DNA of 64,000 nt from NCBI GenBank assembly GCA_026397955.1, contig JAPLTV010000032.1:1-64000 (forward strand). The letters run 5' to 3'. Below the pieces are notes generated by a model that saw only the letters and a list, made by a program, of their open reading frames with translations, searched no databases and was not told the DNA's origin. Origin of the DNA: Verrucomicrobiota bacterium. GTDB lineage: Bacteria > Verrucomicrobiota > Verrucomicrobiia > Opitutales > UBA953. Positions within the stretch are counted from its first letter, which is position 1. Each line of letters begins with the position of its first letter. The position numbers and the translations under genes were made by a program. This document shows positions 46,744 to 56,306 of the stretch, piece by piece.

Positions 46744-47211
46744 TCAGTTCGAGGACTTGGTCGGGCTCGACGGTTCGTCGTCCGCGTCGTCGTCATCGTC
46801 ATCCGACTTGGCGACGGTCTTCTTGGCGCCGCCTTTCTTGGACGTACGGGCCTTCAGCATCCGCTCGCGGAAAGCGGCCCGCTCTTTCTCCTGCAGGGCG
46901 GGAGCGCCTTCGTCGACCTTGGCGAGGGCCGCGTCGAAGGCCTTACGGTAGGTCGCTTCGGAGTCAGTCGAGCGCTTCCGTGCCGCCTTGTATTCGGCGT
47001 AGGCCTTGTTGGTCAGCGCTCGGTCGGCCTTGGCCTGCTGTTCGGCGGACATGACCTCCGGCAGGTCGTTCGCCGCCTTGCGGGCGGCGACAAGCCGGGT
47101 GTGATCCGGATCGGCAGGATGGCCTTCCTCCTTGGCGGGGGCGGCCGCGAGCTGGGCGTGGACGCCGGCGGCGAGAAGCACGGCGGCGAGGGTAGTTTTG
47201 ATGGTTATCAT
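46744..47211 (-). CDS. Secreted small protein with acidic tail, unknown
   Basis: 155 residues from the ATG at 47211. Signal peptide (TLAAVLLAAGVHAQLAAA), then a helical, lysine- and alanine-rich middle (repeats of AxxARKxxND type) and a C-terminal run of aspartates (KSDDDDDDADDEP). No family recognised; similar low-complexity periplasmic proteins are frequent in Verrucomicrobiota. Coding status is supported by the signal peptide and by strand-specific codon pattern. Confidence 0.7.
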   Translation of the reverse strand: MITIKTTLAAVLLAAGVHAQLAAAPAKEEGHPADPDHTRLVAARKAANDLPEVMSAEQQAKADRALTNKAYAEYKAARKRSTDSEATYRKAFDAALAKVDEGAPALQEKERAAFRERMLKARTSKKGGAKKTVAKSDDDDDDADDEPSSPTKSSN

Positions 47212-47288
47212 GGTGTTGGGTGGGAACGGGCTTGAAGGAAGGGTGTCGTAGAAGGACAATACAAGTCCCTCGCTCTGAGGTTCACCCC

Positions 47289-48443
47289 ATGAGTTCAACC
47301 CCTCGCCTCCTTCTGGGAGTTCTTCTGCTGTTCCCGCTCGCTCTGCTGGCCCAAGGCAAGAAGCGACCTGACCAGCCGCTAGAGATGACCCGGTTGCCCG
47401 CCGTGCTGACGATGCCCGACGCGTTCCCGCAGGTCGTGGGCACCCAAGCGTTTGGACCGGCTTATAAGTTCACCAAGGACGACGCTGTGCTCGAGGCCGC
47501 CAAAGGCATCAGCGCGATGGGCTCACGTATCCTCAAGATTAACGCGACCTCCGGCCAGCAGCTCACGCCGTACATCGCGATGCCCTTTACGCATTACGTC
47601 CTGTGGTTTCGTTCCTCGAACGAGTGGACGAAAGGCTTCACTCCCGAGCTGAAGCGCCGCGAATACAACGCCGTCTACCTTTTCACGAAGGACTTGCTCA
47701 CCCGCTACGATACGGCGGGCAAGACCTTCTTCCTTGGGCACTGGGAAGGCGACTGGTATCTCCTGCCCGACAAGGATGTGAAGAAGGACGCGTCGCCGGA
47801 GTTGGTTGCGGCGATGATCGAATGGCTCAATATCCGTCAGAAGGCCGTCGACGACGCCCGTGCCGAGGTGCCTTACGCGAAGTGCCGCATCTATACCTAC
47901 GCCGAGGTCAATCGCGTCCGTGACGCGATGAAGGACGGACGCAAGCGCCTCGTGAACGCGGTGCTGCCCAAGGTGAACGTCGATTTCGTCTCCTACTCCG
48001 CCTACGATTGTCAGCTCCTCCCCGCGGACCAGGTCCGGGCCACGCTGGATTACGTCAACGCGCAGATCCCCGCGAAGCCGGGCCTCCCGGCGAAGCGACT
48101 CTTCATCGGCGAGTGCGGCCTGTCCTGGAAGGCCTGCGGCGCCGACGGCGCGAAGCACGAGCAGCGCAACCGTGAGATCCTGGCGAAGTTCATGACTTGG
48201 AAGCCGGTGATGACTCTTTTCTGGCAGTATTATAATAACGAGGTCGTCGAAGGGGAGCAGGTCGGTTTCTGGCTCGTCGACAACAAGAACAACAAGACGC
48301 CGCTCCATGCGACGTTGACCGAACTTTTCGCCGCCCAGGAAGAAGCGGCCAAGGAAATGCGTGGTCGCACGCGCCGCCTGCCTGGCTACGAGGAGATTGC
48401 GACCTTCAGCGAGACCTGGTTGACCGCTCGCGCCCCGCGCTGA
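47289..48443 (+). CDS. Secreted TIM-barrel-like protein, possible glycoside hydrolase
   Basis: 384 residues from the ATG at 47289, with signal peptide (LLLGVLLLFPLALLAQG). Motifs LGHWEGDWYLLP (glutamate after HW), YTYAEVNRVRDAM and LFIGECGLSWKACG (second glutamate, IGECG as in GH5-like strand 7) suggest a glycosidase of the GH-A type with E in strands 4 and 7. I cannot assign a known GH family. WQYYNNEV near the end also fits. Upstream is the divergent acidic protein, with about 77 bases between. Confidence 0.65.
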   Translation: MSSTPRLLLGVLLLFPLALLAQGKKRPDQPLEMTRLPAVLTMPDAFPQVVGTQAFGPAYKFTKDDAVLEAAKGISAMGSRILKINATSGQQLTPYIAMPFTHYVLWFRSSNEWTKGFTPELKRREYNAVYLFTKDLLTRYDTAGKTFFLGHWEGDWYLLPDKDVKKDASPELVAAMIEWLNIRQKAVDDARAEVPYAKCRIYTYAEVNRVRDAMKDGRKRLVNAVLPKVNVDFVSYSAYDCQLLPADQVRATLDYVNAQIPAKPGLPAKRLFIGECGLSWKACGADGAKHEQRNREILAKFMTWKPVMTLFWQYYNNEVVEGEQVGFWLVDNKNNKTPLHATLTELFAAQEEAAKEMRGRTRRLPGYEEIATFSETWLTARAPR

Positions 48444-48489
48444 GCGACTCAGCGCTTGAGCCTACCCGCCGCCTGACGACATTTCACCC

Positions 48490-49188
48490 ATGCGCAACAA
48501 GCTGCTCATTGAGGCCGTCGGGACTTTCTTCCTCTGCCTGGCTGCGATGGTTGCGTCTAGTCCGCTTTCGGTCGCCGCCTTGCTCTGCGCGTTGATCTAC
48601 ATGGGCGCACCGGTCTCACTCGCGCACTATAATCCCGCCGTCTCGCTGGCGTTCCGTCTCCGCGGCCGCTCCGGCACCCGCGCCCTCTGGTCCTACATCG
48701 GCGTACAGCTGACGGCGGCCCTACTCGCTGTGATGGTGGCTGGCTTTCTCTTGGGCCATGATTCGGAACACGCTAAGGGAGCCATCGACGCCTTGAGCGA
48801 ATCGGCCTTCGCCGGTTTCGGCGCGACCGCCGTCGTCGAACTGCTCGCCACGTTCGCCTTGGCCTTCGTTATCCTGATGGTCGGGACCTCGCGCCTTACC
48901 GCGGGCAACAGCTACTTCGGCCTGGCCATCGCGGCGGTCGTGCTCGGTCTCTCCGGTACGTTCGGCGAATTCAACCCGACGATGAATCCGGCCGTCTCGC
49001 TGGCTTCCTCGCTGCTCGGGGTCTTTTCCGCCATCTGCGACGGCCTCATCGGAACCAAGGCCTTCGTCACGGAATCCCTTTTCCTGGCAAAGATCGCGCC
49101 GCGCGTATTGGCGGAAATCGCCGTCCAGTTCGCCGGCGCGGCCCTGGCGGCTTGGCTCTTCCGACTACTATTCCCGGAAGACCGGTAA
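48490..49188 (+). CDS. Aquaporin-family channel
   Basis: 232 residues, six predicted membrane helices and two half-helix motifs: NPAVSLAFRLRG (first NPA) and NPAVSLASSLL (second, preceded by FNPTM). MIP family transports water or small neutral solutes. The residues flanking the NPA boxes resemble AqpZ/N-type channels more than GlpF, but selectivity cannot be read with certainty. No partner genes. Confidence 0.88.
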   Translation: MRNKLLIEAVGTFFLCLAAMVASSPLSVAALLCALIYMGAPVSLAHYNPAVSLAFRLRGRSGTRALWSYIGVQLTAALLAVMVAGFLLGHDSEHAKGAIDALSESAFAGFGATAVVELLATFALAFVILMVGTSRLTAGNSYFGLAIAAVVLGLSGTFGEFNPTMNPAVSLASSLLGVFSAICDGLIGTKAFVTESLFLAKIAPRVLAEIAVQFAGAALAAWLFRLLFPEDR

Positions 49189-49238
49189 AATCCGTTAGGA
49201 TGGCTTGAATTGGGCGGGCTGCCGACCAAGGTGAGTGC

Positions 49239-49661
49239 ATGAACGCACTCTTCATCGCCCATAAGCATTACGGCTCCCTGCTGCTCGTCCTCGTCCTTGC
49301 CGTCATCATCGTCGCTCTCGTCAAGGGCCCGAAGCCCGTCTTCCAGCGCATCGTCGCCGTGCTCGTCGACATCAACCTCGTCGTCGGTCTCGTGGCCGTT
49401 CTTCAGGTCGGCTCCCGTAACGTCTCTTGGCTCCATCCTATCTTCGCCCTCGGAGCGGTCGGCCTCCTGCACGCTGGCGCCAAGAGCGAAGACAAAGCCA
49501 AGGTCGTTCGCTGCTTCTCGATCGCGCTCGTCCTTCTCGTCGCCGCTTGGTCTGTCAACGCCTCCTGGGGCCCTTCCTTCTTTAAGGACGAAAAGACCGG
49601 CCAGCCAATTCTTCCGATTAAGTCGATCCCTGCGGCCACTCAGCCTGCCACAGGCAAGTGA
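49239..49661 (+). CDS. Small membrane protein of unknown function
   Basis: 140 residues, four hydrophobic segments (about 12-30, 38-60, 65-83, 92-110) and a C-terminal tail (FFKDEKTGQPILPIKS). Not recognised. It follows the aquaporin by 50 bases in the same direction. Confidence 0.65.
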   Translation: MNALFIAHKHYGSLLLVLVLAVIIVALVKGPKPVFQRIVAVLVDINLVVGLVAVLQVGSRNVSWLHPIFALGAVGLLHAGAKSEDKAKVVRCFSIALVLLVAAWSVNASWGPSFFKDEKTGQPILPIKSIPAATQPATGK

Positions 49662-49765
49662 GCTTCTAAGTCACGTTTCGGTCACGACGGCCCGGACATT
49701 GTCCGGGCCGTTTGACTTCCCATTGACCCGAGGCTTGTTGGAGAGACACTCAAGGAACTCGTCCG

Positions 49766-50956
49766 ATGTATCGCCTCGCCCTTAACATGCTCTTCGGAGA
49801 CCGCGCCAAGCTCGCGATGCTCCTGTGCGGCCTGTCGTTCTCGGCGTTGCTGATGGCCCAGCAGAGTTCGGTCTTCTTCGGCATCATGAGCTGGACCTAC
49901 ACGCCGATGGTCAACATCCGCGCCCAAGTTTGGGTGAGCGACCCGATGGTCGAGCAGGTCAACGACGCCAAGCCACTCCGCGACACCGACCTGGGCCGCG
50001 TCCGCTCCGTCGACGGCGTCGCCTGGGCCGCGCCGCTGCACACCTCTTTCGTTCAGGCGCGCATGCAGGACGGCAACTTTAAGCTCATCACGCTCGTCGG
50101 GATCGACGCCGACACTTTTGCCGGCGCTCCGGCCATCCTCACACAGGGCCGCATCGAAGACCTGCGTCTGCCCGATACGGTCATCGTCGACGAATGGGGC
50201 GCCGCGCTGATGGGACGCATGGGCGTCGGGCCGGATGGCAAGCCGCGCTCCACGCCGCTCATGGTCGGCGACACCTTCGAGATCAACGACATCCAGGCCC
50301 GCATCGTCGGCATCTGTAAGGTGAAGCGCGCCTTCACTGGCGGACCGTTCGTCTATACTACCTATGACCGCGCCAAGGGCTATACCCTCGGCGCCCGCCG
50401 CACGCTGAGCTTCATGCTCGTCGAGCCGCAGAAGGGCGTGACGCCCGCCGAACTCTGCGGGCGCATCGAACGCGACACGGGGCTCAAGGCCTGGACCTCC
50501 GACACGGTGATCTGGAACTGGGGTGAGCGCAGCCTCGCCCGTAACACGTTCTGGTGGTTCTGGACCAATACGGGCATCCCGTTCTCCTTCGGCACGGCGG
50601 TCCTCCTCGGCCTGTTTGTCGGCATCGCGATCTCGGGCCAGACCTTCTATTCCTTCGTGCTCGAGAACCTGAAATATTTTGCGGCGATTAAGGCGATGGG
50701 CGCGGGCATGGGCGTCATCGCCCGCATGCTCTTCGTGCAGGCCTTCACGGCTGGCCTCATTGGCTTCGGCCTCGGGGCCGGCATGGCGCAGGCCATCGGC
50801 CGCGCGATGATCGAGAAGGGCATGCCGCCCTTCGTCATGTACCCGCAAATCCTCTGGGCCACCTTCGCCCTCGTGCTGGGTATCAGCTTCGTCTCCGCCA
50901 TCATCGGCATCATCAAGGTATCGCGAGTCGATGCCGCCTCCGTCTTCCGAGGATGA
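49766..50956 (+). CDS. ABC transporter permease, FtsX/MacB/DevC type
   Basis: 396 residues. One N-terminal membrane helix (LAMLLCGLSFSALLMAQ), a long periplasmic MacB-like domain (about 40-270) and three C-terminal helices (from about 275) with the FtsX signature ISGQTFYSFVLENLKYFAAIKAMGA (in part). Overlaps the ATPase start by four bases. With the next three genes it forms a DevBCA/TolC-like exporter. Confidence 0.9.
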   Translation: MYRLALNMLFGDRAKLAMLLCGLSFSALLMAQQSSVFFGIMSWTYTPMVNIRAQVWVSDPMVEQVNDAKPLRDTDLGRVRSVDGVAWAAPLHTSFVQARMQDGNFKLITLVGIDADTFAGAPAILTQGRIEDLRLPDTVIVDEWGAALMGRMGVGPDGKPRSTPLMVGDTFEINDIQARIVGICKVKRAFTGGPFVYTTYDRAKGYTLGARRTLSFMLVEPQKGVTPAELCGRIERDTGLKAWTSDTVIWNWGERSLARNTFWWFWTNTGIPFSFGTAVLLGLFVGIAISGQTFYSFVLENLKYFAAIKAMGAGMGVIARMLFVQAFTAGLIGFGLGAGMAQAIGRAMIEKGMPPFVMYPQILWATFALVLGISFVSAIIGIIKVSRVDAASVFRG

Positions 50957-51681
50957 GCCACGAAGCCCACACCGTCGCTGTCCGCGCCTCTGGCGTCGAT
51001 ATGTTCTTTGGCACGCCGGACAACCAAGTCGTCGCGCTCAAGCAGGCCTCCTTCGAAGCCCGTCGCGGCGAACTCATCATGCTCGTCGGCCCTTCAGGCT
51101 GCGGGAAGACGACCCTCCTCTCCGTCATCGCCGGGACGCTCACGCCGCAGGCCGGTACAGTCGAGGTCTTTGGGCAGCGACTCGACGACCTCGGCCAGGA
51201 GGAGCTCACGGCTTTCCGTCGCAAGAACCTCGGCTTCGTCTTCCAGTCGTTCAACCTCATCCCCACGCTTTCCGTCATCGAGAACGTGATGGTGCCGCTC
51301 CTGATCCAGGGTCGTCCGCACGACGAAGCCCATGCGCGTGCGCTCGCGATCATCGAGAAGGTCGGTCTTAAGGGCCGCGAAGAGGGCCGCCCCAACGCGC
51401 TCTCGGGCGGGCAGCAGCAACGCGTCGCGATCGCCCGCGCGCTCGTCCACGAGCCACCGCTCCTGATCTGCGACGAACCGACCTCGGCTCTCGATAAGGA
51501 TACCGGCGCCCATATCATGGAGCTGGTCCGGGATCTTTCCCGTTCGCCGGAGCGCTGCGTGGTCGTCGTCACGCATGACCATCGCATCTTCCGTTTCGCC
51601 GACCGCATCGCCGAGATGGAAGACGGCCGTATCAGCCGCGTGGTCGACGATCCCAAGCTCCTCGACACCACCCATCTCTGA
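50953..51681 (+). CDS. ABC transporter ATP-binding protein, LolD/MacB/DevA type
   Basis: 242 residues. Walker A GPSGCGKTT (about 44-52), Q-loop LGFVFQSFNLIP, signature LSGGQQQRVAIARAL and Walker B LLICDEPTSALD. FQxFNLxP with such LSGGQQQRVAIARAL is typical of the MacB/LolD/DevA group. Overlaps the permease stop by four bases; adaptor starts nine bases after. Confidence 0.93.
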   Translation: MSHEAHTVAVRASGVDMFFGTPDNQVVALKQASFEARRGELIMLVGPSGCGKTTLLSVIAGTLTPQAGTVEVFGQRLDDLGQEELTAFRRKNLGFVFQSFNLIPTLSVIENVMVPLLIQGRPHDEAHARALAIIEKVGLKGREEGRPNALSGGQQQRVAIARALVHEPPLLICDEPTSALDKDTGAHIMELVRDLSRSPERCVVVVTHDHRIFRFADRIAEMEDGRISRVVDDPKLLDTTHL

Positions 51682-51689
51682 TTCTCTTT

Positions 51690-52613
51690 ATGTTCAAGAA
51701 ACGCATCCTGCTCTTCGCCCTGGCCCTCGCCGGCGCCGTCGCTGCCTGGCAGCTCACCCGCGGTACCGCGACCGAGGCGCCCATCAAGCCGCCGCCTTAT
51801 GAGCCCGCCATCCGCGACAAGGACGGACTCATCGCCGCTGCCGGCCTGATCGAGGCCGCCGCCGAGAACACCCTTCTGGGTTCGCCCACGTCCGGCACGG
51901 TCGCCAAGGTCCACGTGAAGGTCTGGGACAAAGTGAAAGCTGGCGACCCAATCCTCACGCTCGACGAACGCGATCTCCGCGCCCAGCACGCCGTGCAGAA
52001 GGCCGCGGTCTCCGCCGCCGAGGCTGCTGCTGAGCGCGCCGAAGACGCCGCCCGTCGCTGGACCGGCATCAAGGATAGTGGAGCGGTTTCCGCTTCCGAA
52101 CTCCTTTCCTTCCAGATGGCTGCCAAGGAGGCGAAAGCGAAGCTCGCCCTCGCCAAGGCGCAGCTCGACCAGACCTCGGTACTCCTCGATCGTCTCGTGT
52201 TACGTTCGCCCATTGCCGCCACCGTGCTCCAGGTCGGCGTCCGGGCCGGCGAATTCGTGGTCGCCGGCGCCAAGGCCCCGGTCGTCCTCGGCGACATCTC
52301 CACCCTCCAGATCCGTTGCGACGTCGATGAGCAGCTGGCCACGCGTATGCGCGAAGGCCTCCCCGCCAAGGGCTACCTGAAGGGCGAGAGCTCCCTCGCC
52401 GGTGGCAAGGATCGCTCCATCGCCTTGAAGTTCGTCCGCATCGAGCCTTTCGTCATCCCGAAGACCTCGCTCACCGGCGCGAGCATCGAACGCGTCGACA
52501 CCCGCGTCCTGCAGGTAATTTACTCGTTCGACCGTCCGACGGGCCGCGCGCTCTTCGTCGGTCAGCAGATGGACGTCTATATCGACGCCTCCCAAAATGC
52601 TCCGGGCAAATAA
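51690..52613 (+). CDS. HlyD-family periplasmic adaptor
   Basis: 307 residues: one N-terminal anchor (ILLFALALAGAVAAW), lipoyl-like half (GTVAKVHVKVWDKVKAGDPILTLDERDL), an alpha-helical hairpin (about 95-165) and a beta-barrel (VLRSPIAATVLQVGVRAGEFV, then to 300). Would join the permease to the outer-membrane channel, as DevB or MacA does. Its end overlaps the OMP gene by 17 bases. Confidence 0.9.
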   Translation: MFKKRILLFALALAGAVAAWQLTRGTATEAPIKPPPYEPAIRDKDGLIAAAGLIEAAAENTLLGSPTSGTVAKVHVKVWDKVKAGDPILTLDERDLRAQHAVQKAAVSAAEAAAERAEDAARRWTGIKDSGAVSASELLSFQMAAKEAKAKLALAKAQLDQTSVLLDRLVLRSPIAATVLQVGVRAGEFVVAGAKAPVVLGDISTLQIRCDVDEQLATRMREGLPAKGYLKGESSLAGGKDRSIALKFVRIEPFVIPKTSLTGASIERVDTRVLQVIYSFDRPTGRALFVGQQMDVYIDASQNAPGK

Positions 52614-53979
52614 GACGTTCCTCCTCGCGGCGCTCGTCCTCGCGGGCTGTGCGCACGACCCGATGGCGAAGCCCAAGGGTCCGGCCACGCCTGCGGCGTT
52701 CTCGCAGTCCGGTGCCGTCACGGATGCGAAGTGGGCCGAAGCTTTCGGTGACACCGCGTTGCTGGAACTCATCGCCCTGGCGCGCAAGAACAGCCCCGAC
52801 CTCGCCATCGCTCGCGCGCGTCAGCGTGAAGCAGTCGCACTCCTCATCGCCGCCAACGCCGGCGACCAGCCCGCCATCTCTGCCGGTGCGGGTCTGGAGT
52901 CCTCCCGCATCTCGCTCGAGACGGGCCGCGTGCCGCTCGGCGTCGGCATCCCGCGACGTACCGACGTCGGTGCCGCCGGCGTGAAGGCTTCCTGGGAGCT
53001 CGACGTCTGGGGCCGCGAGGCCGCTAAGACCAAGGCCGCCGACGCAGATTCGCGAGCGGCCAAGTTCACTACGGAGCAGGCCGATCTCGCCCTGTCCGCT
53101 GAAGTCGCCCGAATGTGGTTCGCCGTCCGCGGAGCCCGCGAGCAGCTCGCTTACCTTGAGACCGAATTTGCCACCCGCTTGCGCGAGATGCAGATCATCG
53201 AGAAAACCGTCGGCGCTGGCTTGCTAGATTCCGACCCGCTTTCTTCCGCCAGTCTTGCCGCCGCGCAGGCCAAGGTCGACGAAGGCCTCGGCCGCCGCCG
53301 CCTCGCGTCCGCCGAGAACGCCTTGCGTGCGCTGATCGGTTCGGCTCCCGGCGACAAACTGCCCGATGCGAAGGGAGCCGTCGCGATGCCGACCTTCGGC
53401 GCGGGCGTACCCTCGGAGCTGCTGCTCCGTCGCCCGGATCTTGCCGCCGCCGCCGCGCGCCTGGATGCCGCCATCTCGCGCGAAGGCGCCGCCATCGCTG
53501 ACTTCTATCCCTCTGTGACGCTCAACGGTCAGGCCGGCTGGCAGGCCGATCCCGCTTCCCGCATCGGCCGTGGCTCGTCCAGCTTCTGGTCGCTGACTCC
53601 TTCAGTGGACTTGCCGCTCTTCGACGCCGGTCGTCGCGAGGCCGGCCTGGAGGTCGCCCGCGCGCGTATCGACGGCTCCGCCGGCGAGTGGACCAAGGCC
53701 GTGCTCGGTGCCTTCCGTGAAGTCGAGGACGCGCTCGCCGACCTCCGTGAGCTCGCCTTACAGGAAGAACTGACCGCCCGCGTTCTCGCCGCCGTGCGGG
53801 TCCGTCTCGCGAACGCCGAAGCTCGCCGCAAGGCCGGCATCGCGAACGAGAATGATAGCCTGAGTGCACGTCGCGATGAAGCGCTCGCCGCGCGGACGCT
53901 TTCGATGGTCGTCTGGGAACGCCGCCAGGTCTCGGTGCGACTCGCCGCGGCCACCGGCGGCGGTTGGTCGGCGAAGTAA
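52597..53979 (+). CDS. Outer-membrane efflux lipoprotein, NodT/TolC family
   Basis: 460 residues. Lipobox LVLAGCAHDP (Cys near 20) shows a lipoprotein of the NodT/OprM group. Two homologous repeats with WELDVWGREAAKTKAA and SVDLPLFDAGRREAGLEVARARIDG, typical of the family; RPDLAAAAARLDAA between. Completes the exporter (permease, ATPase, adaptor, channel). Substrate unknown; in cyanobacteria the similar DevBCA system exports glycolipids. Confidence 0.92.
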   Translation: MLRANKTFLLAALVLAGCAHDPMAKPKGPATPAAFSQSGAVTDAKWAEAFGDTALLELIALARKNSPDLAIARARQREAVALLIAANAGDQPAISAGAGLESSRISLETGRVPLGVGIPRRTDVGAAGVKASWELDVWGREAAKTKAADADSRAAKFTTEQADLALSAEVARMWFAVRGAREQLAYLETEFATRLREMQIIEKTVGAGLLDSDPLSSASLAAAQAKVDEGLGRRRLASAENALRALIGSAPGDKLPDAKGAVAMPTFGAGVPSELLLRRPDLAAAAARLDAAISREGAAIADFYPSVTLNGQAGWQADPASRIGRGSSSFWSLTPSVDLPLFDAGRREAGLEVARARIDGSAGEWTKAVLGAFREVEDALADLRELALQEELTARVLAAVRVRLANAEARRKAGIANENDSLSARRDEALAARTLSMVVWERRQVSVRLAAATGGGWSAK

Positions 53980-53991
53980 TCTTGCTAAAGA

Positions 53992-54019
53992 AGAAGGGCG
54001 TCCCTGGGGACGCCCTTCT
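53992..54019. terminator. Intrinsic terminator between the exporter operon and gnd
   Basis: 12-bp stem AGAAGGGCGTCC / GGACGCCCTTCT, loop CTGG, followed by GTTTCC on the plus strand and, on the other strand, TTCTTTAGC. Lies between converging genes and can serve both. Confidence 0.8.
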
Positions 54020-54035
54020 GTTTCCCTCCAGGCGC

Positions 54036-55532
54036 TTAGGCCTTGATCTGCGGGCGCTTAGGATCCGGCCAGTCGATGTGGAAGAACTCGCCGCGGGGCT
54101 TGTCCTTGCGCTCGTAGGTGTGGGCGCCAAAGTAGTCGCGCTGACCCTGGAGCAGGTTCTGCGGGAGATTTTCGGTGCGGTATGAGTCGAAGTACGAGAG
54201 CGCCGAACCGAGGGTCGGCACGGGGATGCCATGCTTCACCGCGAGGGCGATGACCTTGCGCCAGTTCTTCTGGGCCTTCTTGACGGTCTTCTTGAAGTAC
54301 GGGTCGAGGAGAAGGTTATCCAGCGAGCGCTTCTTGGCGAAGGCTTCGGTGATCTTCTGGAGGAAGCTGGCTCGGATGATGCAACCGCCGCGCCAGATCT
54401 GGGCGATCTCGCCGAAGTTGAGCTTCCACTTATACTCGTTCTGCGCCTCGCGCATGAGCTGGAAGCCCTGGGCGTAGGAGCAAATCTTGGAGCAGTAGAG
54501 GGCGTCGCGGATCTGCTCGATGATTTTAGCGCGGTCCGGATTGGTCATCGCGCGCTTCGGGCCACGGAGGACCTTGGCGGCCTTGACGCGCTCATCTTTC
54601 ACGGCGGAGAGGCAGCGGGCGAAGACGGCTTCGGCGATGGTCGGGGCGGCGACACCCATGTCGAGGGCGTTGGCGCTCGTCCACTTGCCCGTGCCCTTCT
54701 GGCCGGCGGTGTCGAGGATGACGTCGACCAGCGGCACGCCGGTCTCGGGGTCCTTCTGCTTGAGCACCTTGGCGGTGATCTCGATGAGGAAGGAGTTCAG
54801 GTCGCCCTTGTTCCATTCTTCGAAGGTGGTGCCGATCTCGTCAGGGGTCATGCCGAGCAGACCGCGCATCAGGTCGTAGGCTTCGCAGATCATCTGCATG
54901 TCGCCGTACTCGATGCCATTGTGGACCATCTTGACGTAGTGGCCGGCGCCGTCGGGGCCGATATGGGCCACGCAGGGGACGCCGCCCTTGATGGGCTTGC
55001 CGGGGGTCGCGCCGGTGAGCTCGACGCCGGTCACGGCATCGACCTTAGAGGCGACGGCTTCCCAGATGGGCTTCAGTTCGGCCCAGGCGGCGGCATCGCC
55101 ACCGGGCATGAGGGACGGGCCAAAGCGGGCGCCTTCTTCACCGCCGGAGACGCCGGAGCCAATGAAGCGGAGGCCCTTGGCCTTGAGCTCGCGTTCGCGG
55201 CGGATCGTATCCGTCCAGAGGGCGTTACCGCCGTCGATGATGATATCGCCCGGCTCGAAGGCCGCGGCGAGCTCGTTGATCACGGCGTCGGTCGGCGCGC
55301 CGGCCTTGACGAGGATGACGGCCTTGCGGGGCTTCTTGAGGGAGGCCGCGAAGTCCTTGATGGTCGGGCAGCCGGTCAGCTTGCCCGGGGTCTTCGGGTT
55401 TTCCTTCACGAACTCGTCGGTCTTGGCGGTCGTGCGGTTGTACACCGAGATCGCGAAGCCGTGGTCGGCGATGTTGAGGGCGAGGTTCTGACCCATGACG
55501 GCCAGACCGATGAGACCAATGTCGGATTGCAT
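54036..55532 (-). CDS. gnd: 6-phosphogluconate dehydrogenase (decarboxylating)
   Basis: 498 residues from MQSDIGLIG (55532). Oxidative pentose phosphate step from 6-phosphogluconate to ribulose 5-phosphate with NADP. N-terminal Rossmann loop [13 protein letters not shown], the substrate motif [22 protein letters not shown] (in part), [12 protein letters not shown] with catalytic Lys and Asn, and C-terminal [13 protein letters not shown]. Long dimeric form (about 470-500). Glucose-6-phosphate dehydrogenase is not adjacent. Confidence 0.97.
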   Translation of the reverse strand: MQSDIGLIGLAVMGQNLALNIADHGFAISVYNRTTAKTDEFVKENPKTPGKLTGCPTIKDFAASLKKPRKAVILVKAGAPTDAVINELAAAFEPGDIIIDGGNALWTDTIRRERELKAKGLRFIGSGVSGGEEGARFGPSLMPGGDAAAWAELKPIWEAVASKVDAVTGVELTGATPGKPIKGGVPCVAHIGPDGAGHYVKMVHNGIEYGDMQMICEAYDLMRGLLGMTPDEIGTTFEEWNKGDLNSFLIEITAKVLKQKDPETGVPLVDVILDTAGQKGTGKWTSANALDMGVAAPTIAEAVFARCLSAVKDERVKAAKVLRGPKRAMTNPDRAKIIEQIRDALYCSKICSYAQGFQLMREAQNEYKWKLNFGEIAQIWRGGCIIRASFLQKITEAFAKKRSLDNLLLDPYFKKTVKKAQKNWRKVIALAVKHGIPVPTLGSALSYFDSYRTENLPQNLLQGQRDYFGAHTYERKDKPRGEFFHIDWPDPKRPQIKA

Positions 55533-55634
55533 AAGAGGAGCCAATGCGAACCCCGGGGGGCAGGCATGGCAAACAAGAAAAGCCGTGTTTTCTGCAAGCT
55601 AATGGCTAGTTTAGCCTACAGAACCCCCCGCTGC

Positions 55635-56246
55635 ATGCTCCTCCGCCTCGCCCTTTTGCTCCTCATGACGGCGCAGGCGTTCCCGGCCGGACCGTCCGAT
55701 GACCCGGCGAAATACGCCGCGGAAATCGTCCGACGACATGGCGGCGCCGATCGCCTCCTGAAGACGTTCAGCCTAGCGGAGACCTACAGCACCAATGGCG
55801 GGAAGAAGAATAGCGAGCGGGTTTCAAAGTTACAGCCGCCGGAATTATGGTACCTAGGCCAGACCGAACGGGTCTCCGAGTCTGGGAAGGGCTCCGTCTG
55901 CCAAGATGTCTGGATGTGGACGCTCGGGCCATTGGTCGACCCGAAGACGAAACTCGCCGCGGCACCGGATGCGGTGGTCGCCGGACGCAACGCCCACGCG
56001 CTGAAGGTGAGCGGCACCATCGAGCCTGCCATCGTCGCCTATTTTGATGCCGAGTCCTATGGTCTCGTGCGCATCGACTGGAAGGGCCAGCAGTTCCTCT
56101 TTTCCGAACCGAAGGACTTCGATGGGGCGACGGTGCCCACCCATTGCATCCTCTATGGTAAGGATGGCAAAGAGCGGATCCGCACTGATATCCGGGCCAT
56201 AACGCGCTTGGCGGCCTTACCCCCGTTGCCCCCGTCCGCAAAGTAG
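55635..56246 (+). CDS. Secreted protein of unknown function, LolA-like pattern
   Basis: 203 residues from MLLRLALLLLMTAQAFPA (ATG 55635; an upstream ATG at 55566 would add 23 residues). Signal peptide, then AAEIVRRHGGADRLLKTFSLAETY and VYxGxTxDx-like strands with VVAGRNAHALKVSGT and YFDAESYGLVRIDW, a beta-rich layout reminiscent of outer-membrane-lipoprotein sorting proteins. Family not certain. Tail is proline-rich. Confidence 0.7.
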   Translation: MLLRLALLLLMTAQAFPAGPSDDPAKYAAEIVRRHGGADRLLKTFSLAETYSTNGGKKNSERVSKLQPPELWYLGQTERVSESGKGSVCQDVWMWTLGPLVDPKTKLAAAPDAVVAGRNAHALKVSGTIEPAIVAYFDAESYGLVRIDWKGQQFLFSEPKDFDGATVPTHCILYGKDGKERIRTDIRAITRLAALPPLPPSAK

Positions 56247-56306
56247 AGGACACCACGGGGCTTTGCCCTCGCCAGACCGTCACCACCGCTTTTGCTCATC
56301 GTTGTC

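Noticed and set aside
54231-55634. 468 in-frame codons upstream of the small secreted protein
   Set aside because: Lies opposite gnd and is composed of low-complexity Gly/Asp/Leu sequence; the signal peptide at 55635 marks the true start.
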